Assembly (NCBI RefSeq): GCF_017592555.1
Contig: NZ_JAGFNS010000003.1
Span: 195,081-259,080, forward strand
DNA length: 64,000 bases
DNA from: Actinoplanes flavus
Lineage (GTDB): Bacteria; Actinomycetota; Actinomycetes; Mycobacteriales; Micromonosporaceae
Direction of reading: 5' to 3'
Below the pieces are notes generated by a model that did no database searches, had not been told where the DNA came from, and saw nothing but the letters and a program-made list of their open reading frames with translations. The translations under genes were made by a program, and so were the position numbers. Of the stretch, positions 1 to 8,919 are shown piece after piece (the first letter of the stretch is position 1; each line of letters opens with the position of its first letter).

Positions 1-60
1 AAACCCCCCACACCAACCACCCCGCCCGCCGAGCCGGCCGAGCGTGGACACGCTGCGACA

Positions 61-97
61 GCGAAGGGCGGCACGCCATCAGCGTGCCGCCCTTCGC
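61..97 (-). terminator. Terminator of the suf operon
   Basis: A perfect 16-bp inverted repeat (61-76 and 82-97) with a 5-nt loop starts 11 bp past the sufT stop. It has no clear U tract, as is common in high-GC actinomycetes. Positions 1-60 hold no feature I can support. Confidence 0.75.
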
Positions 98-107
98 CGG
101 AGATCTT

Positions 108-749
108 TCAGACGTTGAAGCCGAGCGCCCGAAGCTGGTCGCGGCCGTCGTCGGTGATCTTGTCGGGGCCCCACGGCGGGAGCCACACCCAGTTGATGCG
201 GAAGTCGTTGACGAGGCCGCCACCGGGGCCGGAGAGCAGCGCCTGCCGGGTCTGGTCCTCGATGACGTCGGTCAGCGGGCAGGCCGCCGAGGTGAGTGTC
301 ATGTCGATGGTGACCACGTTGTCGTCGTCGACGTGGGTGCCGTAGACCAGGCCCAGGTCGACGACGTTGATGCCGAGCTCGGGGTCGACGACGTCCTTCA
401 TCGCCTCCTCGACGTCGGCGATCGACGCCTTCTTCACCGCGGCGCCACCGGCTGCCGGGGCGGAGGCGACGGCGTCGGCCGGTGCGGCGTCCACGGCGGC
501 GTCAGCGGCGGACGGCGCGTCCGCGCTGAGAGCCGCGTCGGGCGAGGCCGAGACGCTGACGCCCGGGACCTCGACCGGTTCGCCGGCGTCGGCGGCCGCG
601 GCCCGCTCGGTGGCCAGCCACTCCGGCACCTCTTCGCCCGCGCCGGGAGCCGCCCCGGAAGCCGGGGCGGAGGCGATGGTCCGGGCCACGTCGGCCTCCG
701 GAGCGGATACCCCGTCCGAAGCCGGAGCCGTGTCGGTCTTGTCTGTCAT
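108..749 (-). CDS. sufT: SufT-like iron-sulfur assembly factor (DUF59/MIP18 family)
   Basis: This is the last gene of the SUF operon, 213 aa. The C-terminal 100 residues form a DUF59/MIP18 domain with the family features DPELGINVVDLGLVY and TSAACPL, the latter holding the conserved cysteine. Such proteins help mature Fe-S proteins after cluster assembly. The first 110 residues are an unusual Ala/Pro/Asp/Ser-rich, acidic and probably disordered extension; actinobacterial SufT proteins, as I remember them, are mostly the domain alone. The ATG at 749 overlaps the sufU stop as ATGA, which fixes the start and indicates translational coupling. A longer frame up to 833 is only an upstream extension inside sufU. 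Confidence 0.88.
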   Translation of the reverse strand: MTDKTDTAPASDGVSAPEADVARTIASAPASGAAPGAGEEVPEWLATERAAAADAGEPVEVPGVSVSASPDAALSADAPSAADAAVDAAPADAVASAPAAGGAAVKKASIADVEEAMKDVVDPELGINVVDLGLVYGTHVDDDNVVTIDMTLTSAACPLTDVIEDQTRQALLSGPGGGLVNDFRINWVWLPPWGPDKITDDGRDQLRALGFNV

Positions 750-1201
750 GCCTTCACCTCCGGGCTCACGCCCACCTCCACGCCGGCCCGCGCGGCCGCG
801 TCCTTGAACGCCATCCAGGGCAGCAGCGCGCATTTCACCCGGGCCGGGAACTTGGCCACCCCGGCGAAGGCGATGCCGTCGCCGAGGATCTCCTCGTCGG
901 CCTCGACCTGGCCGCGGCTCTGCATCAGTTCGACGAAGGCGTGGTGGATCTCCGAGGCCGCGGCGGCGTCCTTGCCCTGCACCAGCTCGTGCAGCACCGA
1001 CGCCGAAGCCTGACTAATGGAACATCCAACACCATCGTACGAAATTTCGTTCAAATCGTGGGATACGCGTACGGTGATCTCATCGCCACACGTCGGGTTG
1101 ACGTGGTGCGCCTCCCCGTCGTAAGGATCCCGCAGGCCACGCCCGTGCGGGTTCTTGTAGTGGTCGAGGATGATCTCCTGGTAGAGACCGTCGAGCATCA
1201 T
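746..1201 (-). CDS. sufU: SufU zinc-dependent sulfurtransferase
   Basis: SufU of 151 aa takes persulfide sulfur from SufS and passes it to the SufBCD scaffold. The Zn ligands are visible: C38 and D40 in NPTCGDEI, C60 in GVGCSISQASASV, and C124 in VKCALLPW. The gap between the second and third cysteines matches the SufU type rather than NifU/IscU. Two ATGs lie in tandem at 1201 and 1198; the first overlaps the sufS stop (TGATG). It sits between sufS and sufT, the usual actinobacterial order. Confidence 0.95.
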   Translation of the reverse strand: MMLDGLYQEIILDHYKNPHGRGLRDPYDGEAHHVNPTCGDEITVRVSHDLNEISYDGVGCSISQASASVLHELVQGKDAAAASEIHHAFVELMQSRGQVEADEEILGDGIAFAGVAKFPARVKCALLPWMAFKDAAARAGVEVGVSPEVKA

Positions 1202-2430
1202 CAGCCGAACACCTTCCGGACCTGGTCGAGGCCGCGCGCCAGAGCGTCGATCTCCGCCGTGGTCGTGTAGAGGTAGAACGAGGCCCGGGTCATCGCCGGG
1301 ACGCTGAACCGGGAGCAGACCGGCCGGGCGCAGTGATGCCCGACCCGCACCTCGACGCCCAGAGCGTCCAGGATCTGTCCCACATCGTGCGGGTGTACCC
1401 CGTCCACACCGAACGACACCGTGCCGCCCCGGCCCTCGACCGTCTCCGGACCGAAGATCCGGACGCCGGGAACCGAGGTGAGCGCGTCCAGCGCGTACCG
1501 GGTGATGTCCTGTTCGTGCTGGTGGATCGCCTCCATGCCGAGCCCGGTCAGATAGTCGACGGCCGCGCCGAGGCCGATGGCCTCGGTGATCGGCGGCGTG
1601 CCGGCCTCGAACCGTGCCGGAGGCGCGGCGAAGGTGGTCCCGCCCATCGTGACCGTCTCGATCATCGAGCCGCCGGCCAGGAACGGCGGCATCTGCGCGA
1701 GCAGGTCGAGCCGGCCCCAGAGCACGCCGATGCCGGTCGGGCCGAGCATCTTGTGGCCGGTGAAGGCGATCAGGTCGGCGCCCAGCGACGAGACGTCGAG
1801 TGGCAGGTGCGGCACGGACTGGGAGCAGTCCAGCATGAGCAGCGCGCCGACATCACGGGCCCGGGAAGCGATCCGCGAGACGTCGTTGATCGTGCCGAGC
1901 ACGTTGGACATGTGCACCAGAGAAACGATCTTGGTCCGTTCCGACACGAGATCGTCAAGGGAGGACTCGTCCAGCCGGCCGGAGTCGGTGATGCCGAACC
2001 AGCGCAGGGTCGCGCCGGTCCGCTCGCAGAGCAGCTGCCACGGCACCAGGTTCGAGTGGTGCTCCATCTCGGAGATCACCACCTCGTCGCCGGGCCCGAG
2101 CCGCAGCATCTGGCCCAGCGAGTGCGCCACCAGGTTGATCGCCTCGGTGGAGTTCTTGGTGAAGACCACCTCGTCCGGGCTCGCCGCGCCGATGAAGTTG
2201 GCGATGCGAGCCCGGGCACCCTCGTACGCCTCGGTCGACTCGGTGCCGAGCGTGTGCACGGAGCGGGACACGTTGCCGTTGTACCGCTCCTGGTGCGCAC
2301 GCATGACGTCGAGCACCTGAACCGGCTTCTGCGAGGTGTTGGCGCTGTCCAGGTAGACCAGCGGGTGGCCGTTGACCTCCCGCTCGAAGATCGGAAAGTC
2401 CTTACGGACCCGCTCGACGTCGAAGCTCAT
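1201..2430 (-). CDS. sufS: Cysteine desulfurase SufS
   Basis: This is a PLP-dependent class V aminotransferase-fold cysteine desulfurase of the SufS group, 409 aa, which supplies sulfur for cluster assembly. The PLP lysine is K227 in AFTGHKMLGPTG. The catalytic cysteine is C367 in RVGHHCARPVC, in the short loop typical of group II desulfurases that need a partner (here SufU). The length is usual for the family. Its ATG lies 11 bp after the sufC stop and its own stop overlaps the sufU start. Confidence 0.97.
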   Translation of the reverse strand: MSFDVERVRKDFPIFEREVNGHPLVYLDSANTSQKPVQVLDVMRAHQERYNGNVSRSVHTLGTESTEAYEGARARIANFIGAASPDEVVFTKNSTEAINLVAHSLGQMLRLGPGDEVVISEMEHHSNLVPWQLLCERTGATLRWFGITDSGRLDESSLDDLVSERTKIVSLVHMSNVLGTINDVSRIASRARDVGALLMLDCSQSVPHLPLDVSSLGADLIAFTGHKMLGPTGIGVLWGRLDLLAQMPPFLAGGSMIETVTMGGTTFAAPPARFEAGTPPITEAIGLGAAVDYLTGLGMEAIHQHEQDITRYALDALTSVPGVRIFGPETVEGRGGTVSFGVDGVHPHDVGQILDALGVEVRVGHHCARPVCSRFSVPAMTRASFYLYTTTAEIDALARGLDQVRKVFG

Positions 2431-2441
2431 CAGTTAACCCC

Positions 2442-3200
2442 TCAGGCCCTGACCTTGTACTTGTCGTAACCCTCGGCCTCGAGCCGCTCGCCGAGCTCCG
2501 GGCCACCCTCTTCGACGATCTTTCCGCCGACGAAGACGTGCACGAAGTCCGGCTTGATGTAGCGGAGGATCCGGGTGTAGTGGGTGATCAGCAGGAAGCC
2601 GGTCTGCCCGGTGGCGCGAACGCGGTTGACGCCCTCGGAGACGATCCGCAGCGCGTCGATGTCGAGGCCGGAGTCGGTCTCGTCGAGGATCGCGACCTTG
2701 GGCTTGAGCAGCTCGAGCTGCATGATCTCGTGGCGCTTCTTCTCACCGCCGGAGAAGCCCTCGTTCACGTTGCGCTGGGCGAAGGACGGGTCCATCTCCA
2801 GCTTCTCCATGGCGCCGCGCAGCTCGCCGGCCCACGTGCGCAGCTTGGGCGCCTCGCCGTCGATCGCGGTCTTGGCGGTGCGCAGGAAGTTCGCCACCGA
2901 GACGCCGGGCACCTCGACCGGGTACTGCATGGCCAGGAAGAGGCCGGCCCGGGCGCGCTCGTCGACGCTCAGCTCCAGCACGTCCACGCCGTCGAGGGTC
3001 ACCGAACCGCCGGTGATCTCGTACTTCGGGTGGCCGGCGATCGAGTAGGCGAGGGTCGACTTGCCGGAGCCGTTGGGACCCATGATGGCGTGGGTCTCGC
3101 CGGCCTTCACGGTCAGGTCGACGCCGTTCAGGATCGGCTTCAGCTCGCCATCCGGCAGCTTCACCGAAACCTGCAGGTCGCGGATCTCCAGGGTGCTCAC
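2442..3200 (-). CDS. sufC: SufC ATPase of the SufBCD scaffold
   Basis: This is a 252-aa ABC-type ATPase that drives conformational change in SufBCD. The Walker A motif GPNGSGKST is at residues 41-49, the signature is FSGGEKKR, and the Walker B region is VAILDETDSGLD, which is characteristic of SufC. It is soluble and not a transporter. The GTG start at 3200 overlaps the stop of the Rieske gene (GTGA), so the two are coupled. Confidence 0.96.
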   Translation of the reverse strand: MSTLEIRDLQVSVKLPDGELKPILNGVDLTVKAGETHAIMGPNGSGKSTLAYSIAGHPKYEITGGSVTLDGVDVLELSVDERARAGLFLAMQYPVEVPGVSVANFLRTAKTAIDGEAPKLRTWAGELRGAMEKLEMDPSFAQRNVNEGFSGGEKKRHEIMQLELLKPKVAILDETDSGLDIDALRIVSEGVNRVRATGQTGFLLITHYTRILRYIKPDFVHVFVGGKIVEEGGPELGERLEAEGYDKYKVRA

Positions 3201-3529
3201 GGCTCTACTCCATTGCTTGATGTCGTCGAAACGTAGATGTCGCCGTCGCGGATCTCGACGGGGTAGACCGCCACCGGGTCGATGGCGGGCGGTCCGGAGG
3301 GTTCACCGGTACGCAGGTCGAACCGGGAGCCGTGCAGCCAGCACTCCAGCGTGCACCCGTCCACCTCGCCCTCGGAGAGGGCCACCGAGGCATGGCTGCA
3401 CTCGTCGCGGACCGCGTAGAAGGTGTCGTCGTCGGCGTGGACGAGCGCGATCTCGACCCCGTCGACCTCCACCTGGAGGGCGGTGCCCTTCGCGACGTCC
3501 GACACCGGACCGACGTACTCGAAAGTCAC
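3197..3529 (-). CDS. Rieske [2Fe-2S] ferredoxin within the suf operon
   Basis: This 110-aa protein is a single Rieske domain like the ferredoxin subunits of non-heme iron oxygenases. The cluster ligands are C44 and H46 (CSH) and C63 and H66 (CWLH). A ferredoxin between sufD and sufC is frequent in actinobacteria. It may carry electrons for assembly or be a client of the pathway; its role is not visible from sequence. The GTG at 3529 shares one base with the sufD stop (TAGTG). Confidence 0.9.
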   Translation of the reverse strand: MTFEYVGPVSDVAKGTALQVEVDGVEIALVHADDDTFYAVRDECSHASVALSEGEVDGCTLECWLHGSRFDLRTGEPSGPPAIDPVAVYPVEIRDGDIYVSTTSSNGVEP

Positions 3530-4656
3530 TACCGGCCTGCCTCGGCAAGGCGTGCCTCGATGGCGTCGCCGAGCCGCTCGCGCAGCTCCTCGACCGGGAT
3601 CTTGTTGATCAGCTCGGCGAAGAAGCCGCGGACCACCAGCTTCCGGGCCTCCCCTTCGGGGATGCCGCGGGCCATCAGATAGAACAACTGCTCGTCATCG
3701 AAGCGGCCGGTCGCGCTCGCGTGCCCGGCGCCGGCGATCTCGCCGGTCTCGATCTCCAGATTGGGTACGGAGTCCGCGCGCGCCCCGTCGGTGAGGAGCA
3801 GGTTCCGGTTGATCTCGTAGGTGTCGGTGCCGGTCGCCGCGGCCCGGATCAGCACGTCGCCGACCCAGACGGTGTGCGCCGACGAGCCCTGGAGCGCCCC
3901 GCGGTAGCCCACGTAGCTGCGGCAGTCCGGAACCGCGTGGTCGACCAGCTGCCGGTGCTCGTGGTGCTGACCGGAGTCGGCGAAGTAGAGGCCCCACAGC
4001 TCGGCGTCGCCGCCGCGGCCCGAGTACTCCACGCTGGTGAACTGCCGGACCAGGTCGCCGCCCAGGGTGACCTGGACGTGCTGGACCCGGGCGTCGGAGC
4101 CGACCCGGAACTTGACGTGCTGGGCCTGGACCGCGTCCCGGTCCCACTCGGCCAGGGTCACGAAGGTCAGCTGGGCGCTGTCGCCCACCAGGACCTCGAT
4201 GTTGTCGGCCAGCGTGACCGAACCGGTCTGCTCCAGGACGATCGTCGCCTTGGCGAAGTTGCCGACCTTGACGAAGGTGCGGGCCGCCGCGGCGTCGCCG
4301 CCCTTGCCGACCAGCCGGATCACGACGGCCTCGGCGGGCTCGGCCTCGGCGGCCACCTCGATCAGGGTGACGCCGGCGGCCGACCCGTACGCGAGAGCGC
4401 TGACCCGGTCGAACGGCGTGAGCACCGACGGCACGTCGTCCGCCTCGGACACCGTCACGCCGGCGGGCAGGTCACCGAACTCGACGGAGGGAGCCGCCCC
4501 GCTCAGCTTGCTCGCGGTGACCAGGTCACGCAGCCGCTTGAGCGGGGTGAAACGCCACTCCTCCTCCAGGCCGTTGAGGGCCGGGAAGTCGGCGACGTCG
4601 AAGGAGCGCAGCACCTGCGACTTGGTGCTCGGCGGGGCGATGGCCTCGGTAGTCAT
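3529..4656 (-). CDS. sufD: SufD scaffold subunit
   Basis: This 375-aa SufD is the partner of SufB in the SufB-SufC-SufD scaffold. It has the SufB/SufD beta-helix core and the C-terminal family region ATGRFDDEQLFYLMARGI, followed by GEARKLVVRGFFAELI. An AAAGGA ribosome-binding site lies 3 bp before the ATG at 4656. It is 46 bp downstream of sufB. Length is within the family range. Confidence 0.95.
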   Translation of the reverse strand: MTTEAIAPPSTKSQVLRSFDVADFPALNGLEEEWRFTPLKRLRDLVTASKLSGAAPSVEFGDLPAGVTVSEADDVPSVLTPFDRVSALAYGSAAGVTLIEVAAEAEPAEAVVIRLVGKGGDAAAARTFVKVGNFAKATIVLEQTGSVTLADNIEVLVGDSAQLTFVTLAEWDRDAVQAQHVKFRVGSDARVQHVQVTLGGDLVRQFTSVEYSGRGGDAELWGLYFADSGQHHEHRQLVDHAVPDCRSYVGYRGALQGSSAHTVWVGDVLIRAAATGTDTYEINRNLLLTDGARADSVPNLEIETGEIAGAGHASATGRFDDEQLFYLMARGIPEGEARKLVVRGFFAELINKIPVEELRERLGDAIEARLAEAGR

Positions 4657-4702
4657 TTCGTCCTTTATGTCCGCTTCGTTAGGGGTGGGAGAGCCGGCCG
4701 GG

Positions 4703-6124
4703 TCAGCCGACCGCCCCCTCCATCTGGAGCTCGATGAGGCGGTTCAGCTCCAGCGCGTACTCCATCGGGAGCTCCTTGGCGATCGGCTCGATGAAGCCGC
4801 GCACGATCATCGCCATCGCCTCGTCCTCGGTCAGGCCCCGGCTCATCAGGTAGAAGAGCTGGTCCTCGCTGACCTTGGAGACGGTCGCCTCGTGGCCCAT
4901 GTTGACGTCGTCCTCGCGGATGTCGACGTACGGGTACGTGTCCGACCGGGAGATCGTGTCGACCAGCAGCGCGTCGCACTTGACCGTGCTCTTGGAGTGC
5001 GACGACCCCTCCAGCACCTGCACGAGACCCCGGTACGACGTGCGGCCGCCCCCACGCGCGATCGACTTGGAGACGATCGTCGAGGACGTGTACGGAGCGG
5101 CGTGCACCATCTTGGCGCCGGAGTCCTGGTGCTGGCCCTCACCGGCCATGGCGATCGAGAGCACCTCGCCCTTGGCGTGCGGGCCGGTCATGTAGACGGC
5201 CGGGTACTTCATCGTCACCTTGGAGCCGATGTTGCCGTCGATCCACTCCATGGTCGCGCCCTCCTCGCAGGTGGCGCGCTTGGTGACCAGGTTGTAGACG
5301 TTGTTCGACCAGTTCTGGATGGTCGTGTAGCGCACCCGGGCGTTCTTCTTCACGACGATCTCGACGACCGCGGAGTGCAGCGAGTCGGACGAGTAGATCG
5401 GCGCGGTGCAGCCCTCGACGTAGTGCACGTACGAGCCCTCGTCGGCGATGATCAGGGTCCGCTCGAACTGGCCCATGTTCTCCGTGTTGATCCGGAAGTA
5501 GGCCTGGAGCGGGATCTCCACGTGCACGCCCTTCGGCACGTAGATGAAGGAGCCGCCGGACCAGGTCGCGGTGTTCAGCGCGGCGAACTTGTTGTCGCCG
5601 ACCGGGATCACCGTGCCGAAGTACTCCTTGAAGATGTCCTCGTGCTCCTTGAGGGCGGTGTCGGTGTCGAGGAAGACGACACCCTGCTCCTCCAGGTCCT
5701 CACGGATCTTGTGGTAGACGACCTCGGACTCGTACTGAGCGGCGACGCCGGCCACGAGGCGCTGCTTCTCCGCCTCCGGGATGCCGAGCTTGTCGTACGT
5801 CGCCTTGATGTCCTCGGGCAGGTCCTCCCAGGAGGCGGCCTGCTTCTCGGTGGAGCGGACGAAGTACTTGATGTTCTGGAAGTCGATGCCGGTCAGGTCG
5901 GCGCCCCAGTGCGGCATCGGCTTGCGGTCGAACAGCCGCAGGCCCTTGAGCCGGAGGTTCAGCATCCACTCCGGCTCGTTCTTCAGTGCGGAGATGTTGC
6001 GCACCACCGCCTCGGACAGGCCGCGCTGCGCGGAGGCGCCGGCGATGTCGGCGTCCGCCCAGCCGTACTCGTAGCGACCCAGAGCGGCGAGGTGCTCTTC
6101 CTGGGTGGCGATCTGGTCAGTCAT
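4703..6124 (-). CDS. sufB: SufB scaffold subunit
   Basis: This is SufB, 473 aa, the main scaffold on which clusters are built. Conserved segments include [34 protein letters not shown] with the conserved cysteine, and the C-terminal [18 protein letters not shown]. Its ATG overlaps the sufR stop as ATGA, so regulator and scaffold are translationally coupled. No intein is present; mycobacterial SufB often has one. Confidence 0.97.
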   Translation of the reverse strand: MTDQIATQEEHLAALGRYEYGWADADIAGASAQRGLSEAVVRNISALKNEPEWMLNLRLKGLRLFDRKPMPHWGADLTGIDFQNIKYFVRSTEKQAASWEDLPEDIKATYDKLGIPEAEKQRLVAGVAAQYESEVVYHKIREDLEEQGVVFLDTDTALKEHEDIFKEYFGTVIPVGDNKFAALNTATWSGGSFIYVPKGVHVEIPLQAYFRINTENMGQFERTLIIADEGSYVHYVEGCTAPIYSSDSLHSAVVEIVVKKNARVRYTTIQNWSNNVYNLVTKRATCEEGATMEWIDGNIGSKVTMKYPAVYMTGPHAKGEVLSIAMAGEGQHQDSGAKMVHAAPYTSSTIVSKSIARGGGRTSYRGLVQVLEGSSHSKSTVKCDALLVDTISRSDTYPYVDIREDDVNMGHEATVSKVSEDQLFYLMSRGLTEDEAMAMIVRGFIEPIAKELPMEYALELNRLIELQMEGAVG

Positions 6125-6858
6125 GTATCTGTCCTAACCGTGTTTTCGGCGGAGTGCGGTAGCGGGTGCGCGTGGCGGGTGGGGATGTGCGTGGTGCACA
6201 CCCCGTCGCCGTGCGCGATGGTGGCGAGGCGCTGCACGTGGGTGCCGATGAGCCGTGAGATGACTTCGGTCTCGGCGTCGCACAGCTGAGGAAACTCGGC
6301 GGCCACGTGAGCCACCGGGCAGGAATGCTGGCACAGCTGCCCACCGGACGCGATCGTGGTCGCGTTGGCAGCGTAGCCCTCGGCGGTCAGCACCTCGGCG
6401 AGTGCCTCGGCGCGGGCGATCGGATCGCCGTCCGCCGATCGCAGCGCCGCCTGGCAGCGCTCCTCGAGCGCCGCGACCTGGGCCGCCGCGAAGGCGGAGA
6501 CGGCCTCCGGCCCGTGGTGCTGGGCGATCCAGCGCAGGGCCGCGGAGGCGATGCCGTCGTAGTGGTGCGGGTTCAGCTCCTCGCGGGCGGCCGCGGTGAG
6601 GGCGAACGCCTTCGCCGGGCGGCCGCGGCCACGCGGACGGTTGCTGCGGACCTCCCGGGTCTCCACCAGGTGGTCGGCGAGCATCGCGTCGAGGTGCTTG
6701 CGGATGGCCGCGGGGCTCAGGCCCAGGACGGCGCCCAGCTCGGCCGCGGTGGCCGCGCCGCGCTTCAGCAGGAGCTGCGCGACCCGGTCACGGGTGCGCC
6801 CGTCCGTCGCGCCGGCCTGCGCCGGTGCGCCGATCTGGAGCAGCACCTCGTTTTTCAC
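6121..6858 (-). CDS. sufR: SufR, Fe-S-sensing repressor of the suf operon
   Basis: This is a 245-aa DeoR/ArsR-like winged-helix regulator. The N-terminal HTH covers about residues 22-80 ([24 protein letters not shown]). The C-terminal sensor has C176 and C180 in LCQHSCPV and C193 in PQLC, the set expected to hold an Fe-S cluster; C221 is extra. In mycobacteria this protein represses suf when its cluster is intact. The GTG at 6858 is chosen because the HTH domain begins just after it; an open frame continues to 7821 but overlaps divergent ctaA and is not plausible protein. Confidence 0.93.
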   Translation of the reverse strand: MKNEVLLQIGAPAQAGATDGRTRDRVAQLLLKRGAATAAELGAVLGLSPAAIRKHLDAMLADHLVETREVRSNRPRGRGRPAKAFALTAAAREELNPHHYDGIASAALRWIAQHHGPEAVSAFAAAQVAALEERCQAALRSADGDPIARAEALAEVLTAEGYAANATTIASGGQLCQHSCPVAHVAAEFPQLCDAETEVISRLIGTHVQRLATIAHGDGVCTTHIPTRHAHPLPHSAENTVRTDT

Positions 6859-6865
6859 TACGGCA

Positions 6866-6894
6866 ACGTTACGTATTTCCCCGCGGGCCTGCAA
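6866..6894 (-). promoter_or_regulatory. Probable leaderless sufR promoter with an ACGTTACGT element
   Basis: On the minus strand TTGCAG (6894-6889), a 17-bp spacer and TAACGT (6871-6866) resemble a principal-sigma promoter. The -10 ends 7 nt before the sufR GTG, which fits a leaderless transcript. The odd palindrome ACGTTACGT overlaps the -10 and could be a SufR operator. No Shine-Dalgarno is visible before the GTG. Assignment is by eye only. Confidence 0.45.
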
Positions 6895-6963
6895 ACCAGG
6901 GGTCGGTGATCCACCCCACCAGCATGCGGAGCTGGGAAAACCAAGATCCACGGCAAGCGTACG

Positions 6964-7950
6964 ATGCGCGGGGTGAAGTCCTCCAAGGTGCGCCCGGCGT
7001 CCGCTTTCCTGGCCTCCCGCCCGGTCCGATGGTGCGGATCGTCGCTGCGCGGGCTGGCGTTCGCGTCGCTGGTGGCCAACATCGGGATCATCGTCACCGG
7101 CGCGGCCGTCCGGCTCACCAAGTCCGGCCTCGGCTGCCCCACCTGGCCCCGGTGCACCGACGAGTCCTACACGACGACGCCCGAGATGGGCGTCAACGGC
7201 GTCATCGAATTCGGCAACCGGCTGCTGACCTTCGTCCTGATCGCGATCGCGGTGGCCTGCTTCCTGGGCGCGCTGGCCCGGGGCCGGCGCTCGCTGATCA
7301 GGCTGTCGGTCGCGGTGGCGCTCGGCATCCCCGGCCAGGGTGTGATCGGCGGCATCACGGTGCTCACCAACCTCAACCCGTGGGTGGTCGGCCTGCACTT
7401 CGTCCTGTCGATCGCGCTGGTCACCGGGGCGTTCGCCCTGTGGCGGCGGGTCGGCGAGGGCGACGGCGAGCCGGTTCCGCTGGTCCCGGCCCCGTTGCGG
7501 CAGCTCGCCCGGGTGCTGGCCGCGGCCGGTTTCGCGGTGATCGCGGCCGGCGTGGTGGTGACCGGCAGCGGCCCGCACTCCGGCGACCACGGCGCCAAGC
7601 GCAACGGCCTGGACCCGGAACAGATCTCCCAGGTGCACGCCGACCTGGTCTTCCTGCTGATCGGCCTGACCGTGGCGATGTGGTTCGCGCTGCGCGCGGT
7701 GGACGCTCCGGCGGCCGCGGTGCGCGCCGTCGCGGTGCTGTTCTGGGTGGAGATGGGCCAGGGGCTGATCGGCTTCGTGCAGTACTTCACGCACCTGCCG
7801 GTGGCGCTGGTCGCCGCGCACATGCTGGGTTCCGCCCTGGTGTGGACGGCGACGCTGGCGGTGGTGTGGTCGCTGCGGGCCCGGCCGGTCACCCCGGTCC
7901 CGGCCGAGCCGTCGCCGTCGACCGCGAGCGAGCCGGTCCCGGCCGCCTGA
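6964..7950 (+). CDS. ctaA: Heme A synthase (CtaA/COX15 family)
   Basis: This is an integral membrane protein of 328 aa with eight predicted transmembrane segments. It converts heme O to heme A for aa3-type cytochrome oxidase. The two four-helix halves are visible. Heme-ligand histidines appear as H145 (VGLHFVLS), H215 (QVHADLVF) and H276 (AAHMLGSA); the first expected histidine is an asparagine, N85, in IEFGNRLLT. The loop cysteine pair is CPTWPRC. The start is uncertain between ATG 6964 and GTG 6973. It is divergent from sufR; ctaB lies 1.5 kb away. Confidence 0.93.
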   Translation: MRGVKSSKVRPASAFLASRPVRWCGSSLRGLAFASLVANIGIIVTGAAVRLTKSGLGCPTWPRCTDESYTTTPEMGVNGVIEFGNRLLTFVLIAIAVACFLGALARGRRSLIRLSVAVALGIPGQGVIGGITVLTNLNPWVVGLHFVLSIALVTGAFALWRRVGEGDGEPVPLVPAPLRQLARVLAAAGFAVIAAGVVVTGSGPHSGDHGAKRNGLDPEQISQVHADLVFLLIGLTVAMWFALRAVDAPAAAVRAVAVLFWVEMGQGLIGFVQYFTHLPVALVAAHMLGSALVWTATLAVVWSLRARPVTPVPAEPSPSTASEPVPAA

Positions 7951-7990
7951 CAGCGCGGCTCACGCCGTACCGGAAATGGTCGTCGAAAGA

Positions 7991-8018
7991 GAAAGGCCGC
8001 CCCGGAGGGCGGCCTTTC
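7991..8018. terminator. Bidirectional terminator between ctaA and the ATP-grasp gene
   Basis: A perfect 12-bp inverted repeat (7991-8002 / 8007-8018) with a CGGA loop separates the convergent ctaA and ATP-grasp genes. It ends in TTTC on either strand. Confidence 0.85.
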
Positions 8019-8037
8019 GTGATGAGCGCGAGTGGCG

Positions 8038-8919
8038 TCAGAGACGGGCGATGATCGCGTCGGCGAGCCGCTCAGCGGAACCGGGCGCGGTCGACAGGAA
8101 GAGCGACGGCTCGGTGAGCTCCAGCTCGACCAGCATCGGCGCCCCGTCCGGGCCGGGAATCAGGTCGACGCGGGCGTAGAGCAGCCGCTTGGACCCGCCC
8201 GGGACGACCGCGAGCACCCGCTCGGCGACCTCCAGCTCGGCCGGTGACGGCTGCCGCGGGCTGATCTCCTCGGAGTAGGGATCGACGGGCGCGCCGTTCG
8301 GCCCGGTGAGCATCGGGCCCTTCCGGATGCCGTGGCTGTAGGTCAGCTCGCCGGTCTCGTCCGGCGTGCACAGCACCGCGGTCTCGCCGGCCGTGTCCAC
8401 CGCCGACAGGTACGGCTGGATCATCGCGGTCCGCCCGGCCGTGGTCAGCCGCTCGACATGTGCCGTGGCGAGATCGGCCTGACCGGGCAGGGTGTAGCGG
8501 GCGGTGTCCTGGCTGCCGGCGCTGACCGTCGGCTTGACCACCCACTGCCCCTCGGCCGGCGCGGTCCAGCTCTCGCCGGGCGCGACGAACGTGGTCGGGA
8601 TGATCGGGATGCCGGCCGCCTCGAGCTCGCTCAGGTAGCGCTTGTCGGTGTTCCACGCGACGATGTCGGCCGGGTTGGCCAGATGCGGGACGGAGGCGGC
8701 CCAGGCGACGAACCGGTCGTGGCGGGCCACGTAGTCCCACGGCGAGCGGAGCACCACCAGGTCGTAGGCGGCCCAGTCGGCCACCGGGTCGTCCCAGCAG
8801 ACCGCGTCGACCGCCACCCCGCGCTGACGCAGCGCGTCACGCAGGGGGTGGTCGTCGTCCCAGAGGTCGGGCATGGCCGCCGAGGTGACCAGCGCGACCC
8901 GGAAGTCGCGGATCGTCAA
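8038..8919 (-). CDS. ATP-grasp domain protein of unknown substrate
   Basis: This is a 293-aa ATP-grasp ligase-like protein. The N-terminal Rossmann-like part begins RVALVTSAAMPDL and has LVVLRSPWDYV. The ATP-binding part includes EGQWVVKPTVSAGSQDT and the metal-binding end YARVDLIPGPDGAPMLVELELTEPS. The family resembles the DcsG/RimK-type ligases, but the substrate is not predictable. The TTG at 8919 overlaps the upstream gene's stop (TTGA); a downstream ATG at 8874 would remove the first beta strand. It is translationally coupled to the 91-aa gene upstream. Confidence 0.82.
   Translation of the reverse strand: MTIRDFRVALVTSAAMPDLWDDDHPLRDALRQRGVAVDAVCWDDPVADWAAYDLVVLRSPWDYVARHDRFVAWAASVPHLANPADIVAWNTDKRYLSELEAAGIPIIPTTFVAPGESWTAPAEGQWVVKPTVSAGSQDTARYTLPGQADLATAHVERLTTAGRTAMIQPYLSAVDTAGETAVLCTPDETGELTYSHGIRKGPMLTGPNGAPVDPYSEEISPRQPSPAELEVAERVLAVVPGGSKRLLYARVDLIPGPDGAPMLVELELTEPSLFLSTAPGSAERLADAIIARL

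Noticed and set aside
6859..7821. N-terminal extension of sufR
   Set aside because: It overlaps ctaA on the other strand, is rich in Arg/Gln/His as GC-shadow frames are, and SufR starts just before the HTH at 6858.
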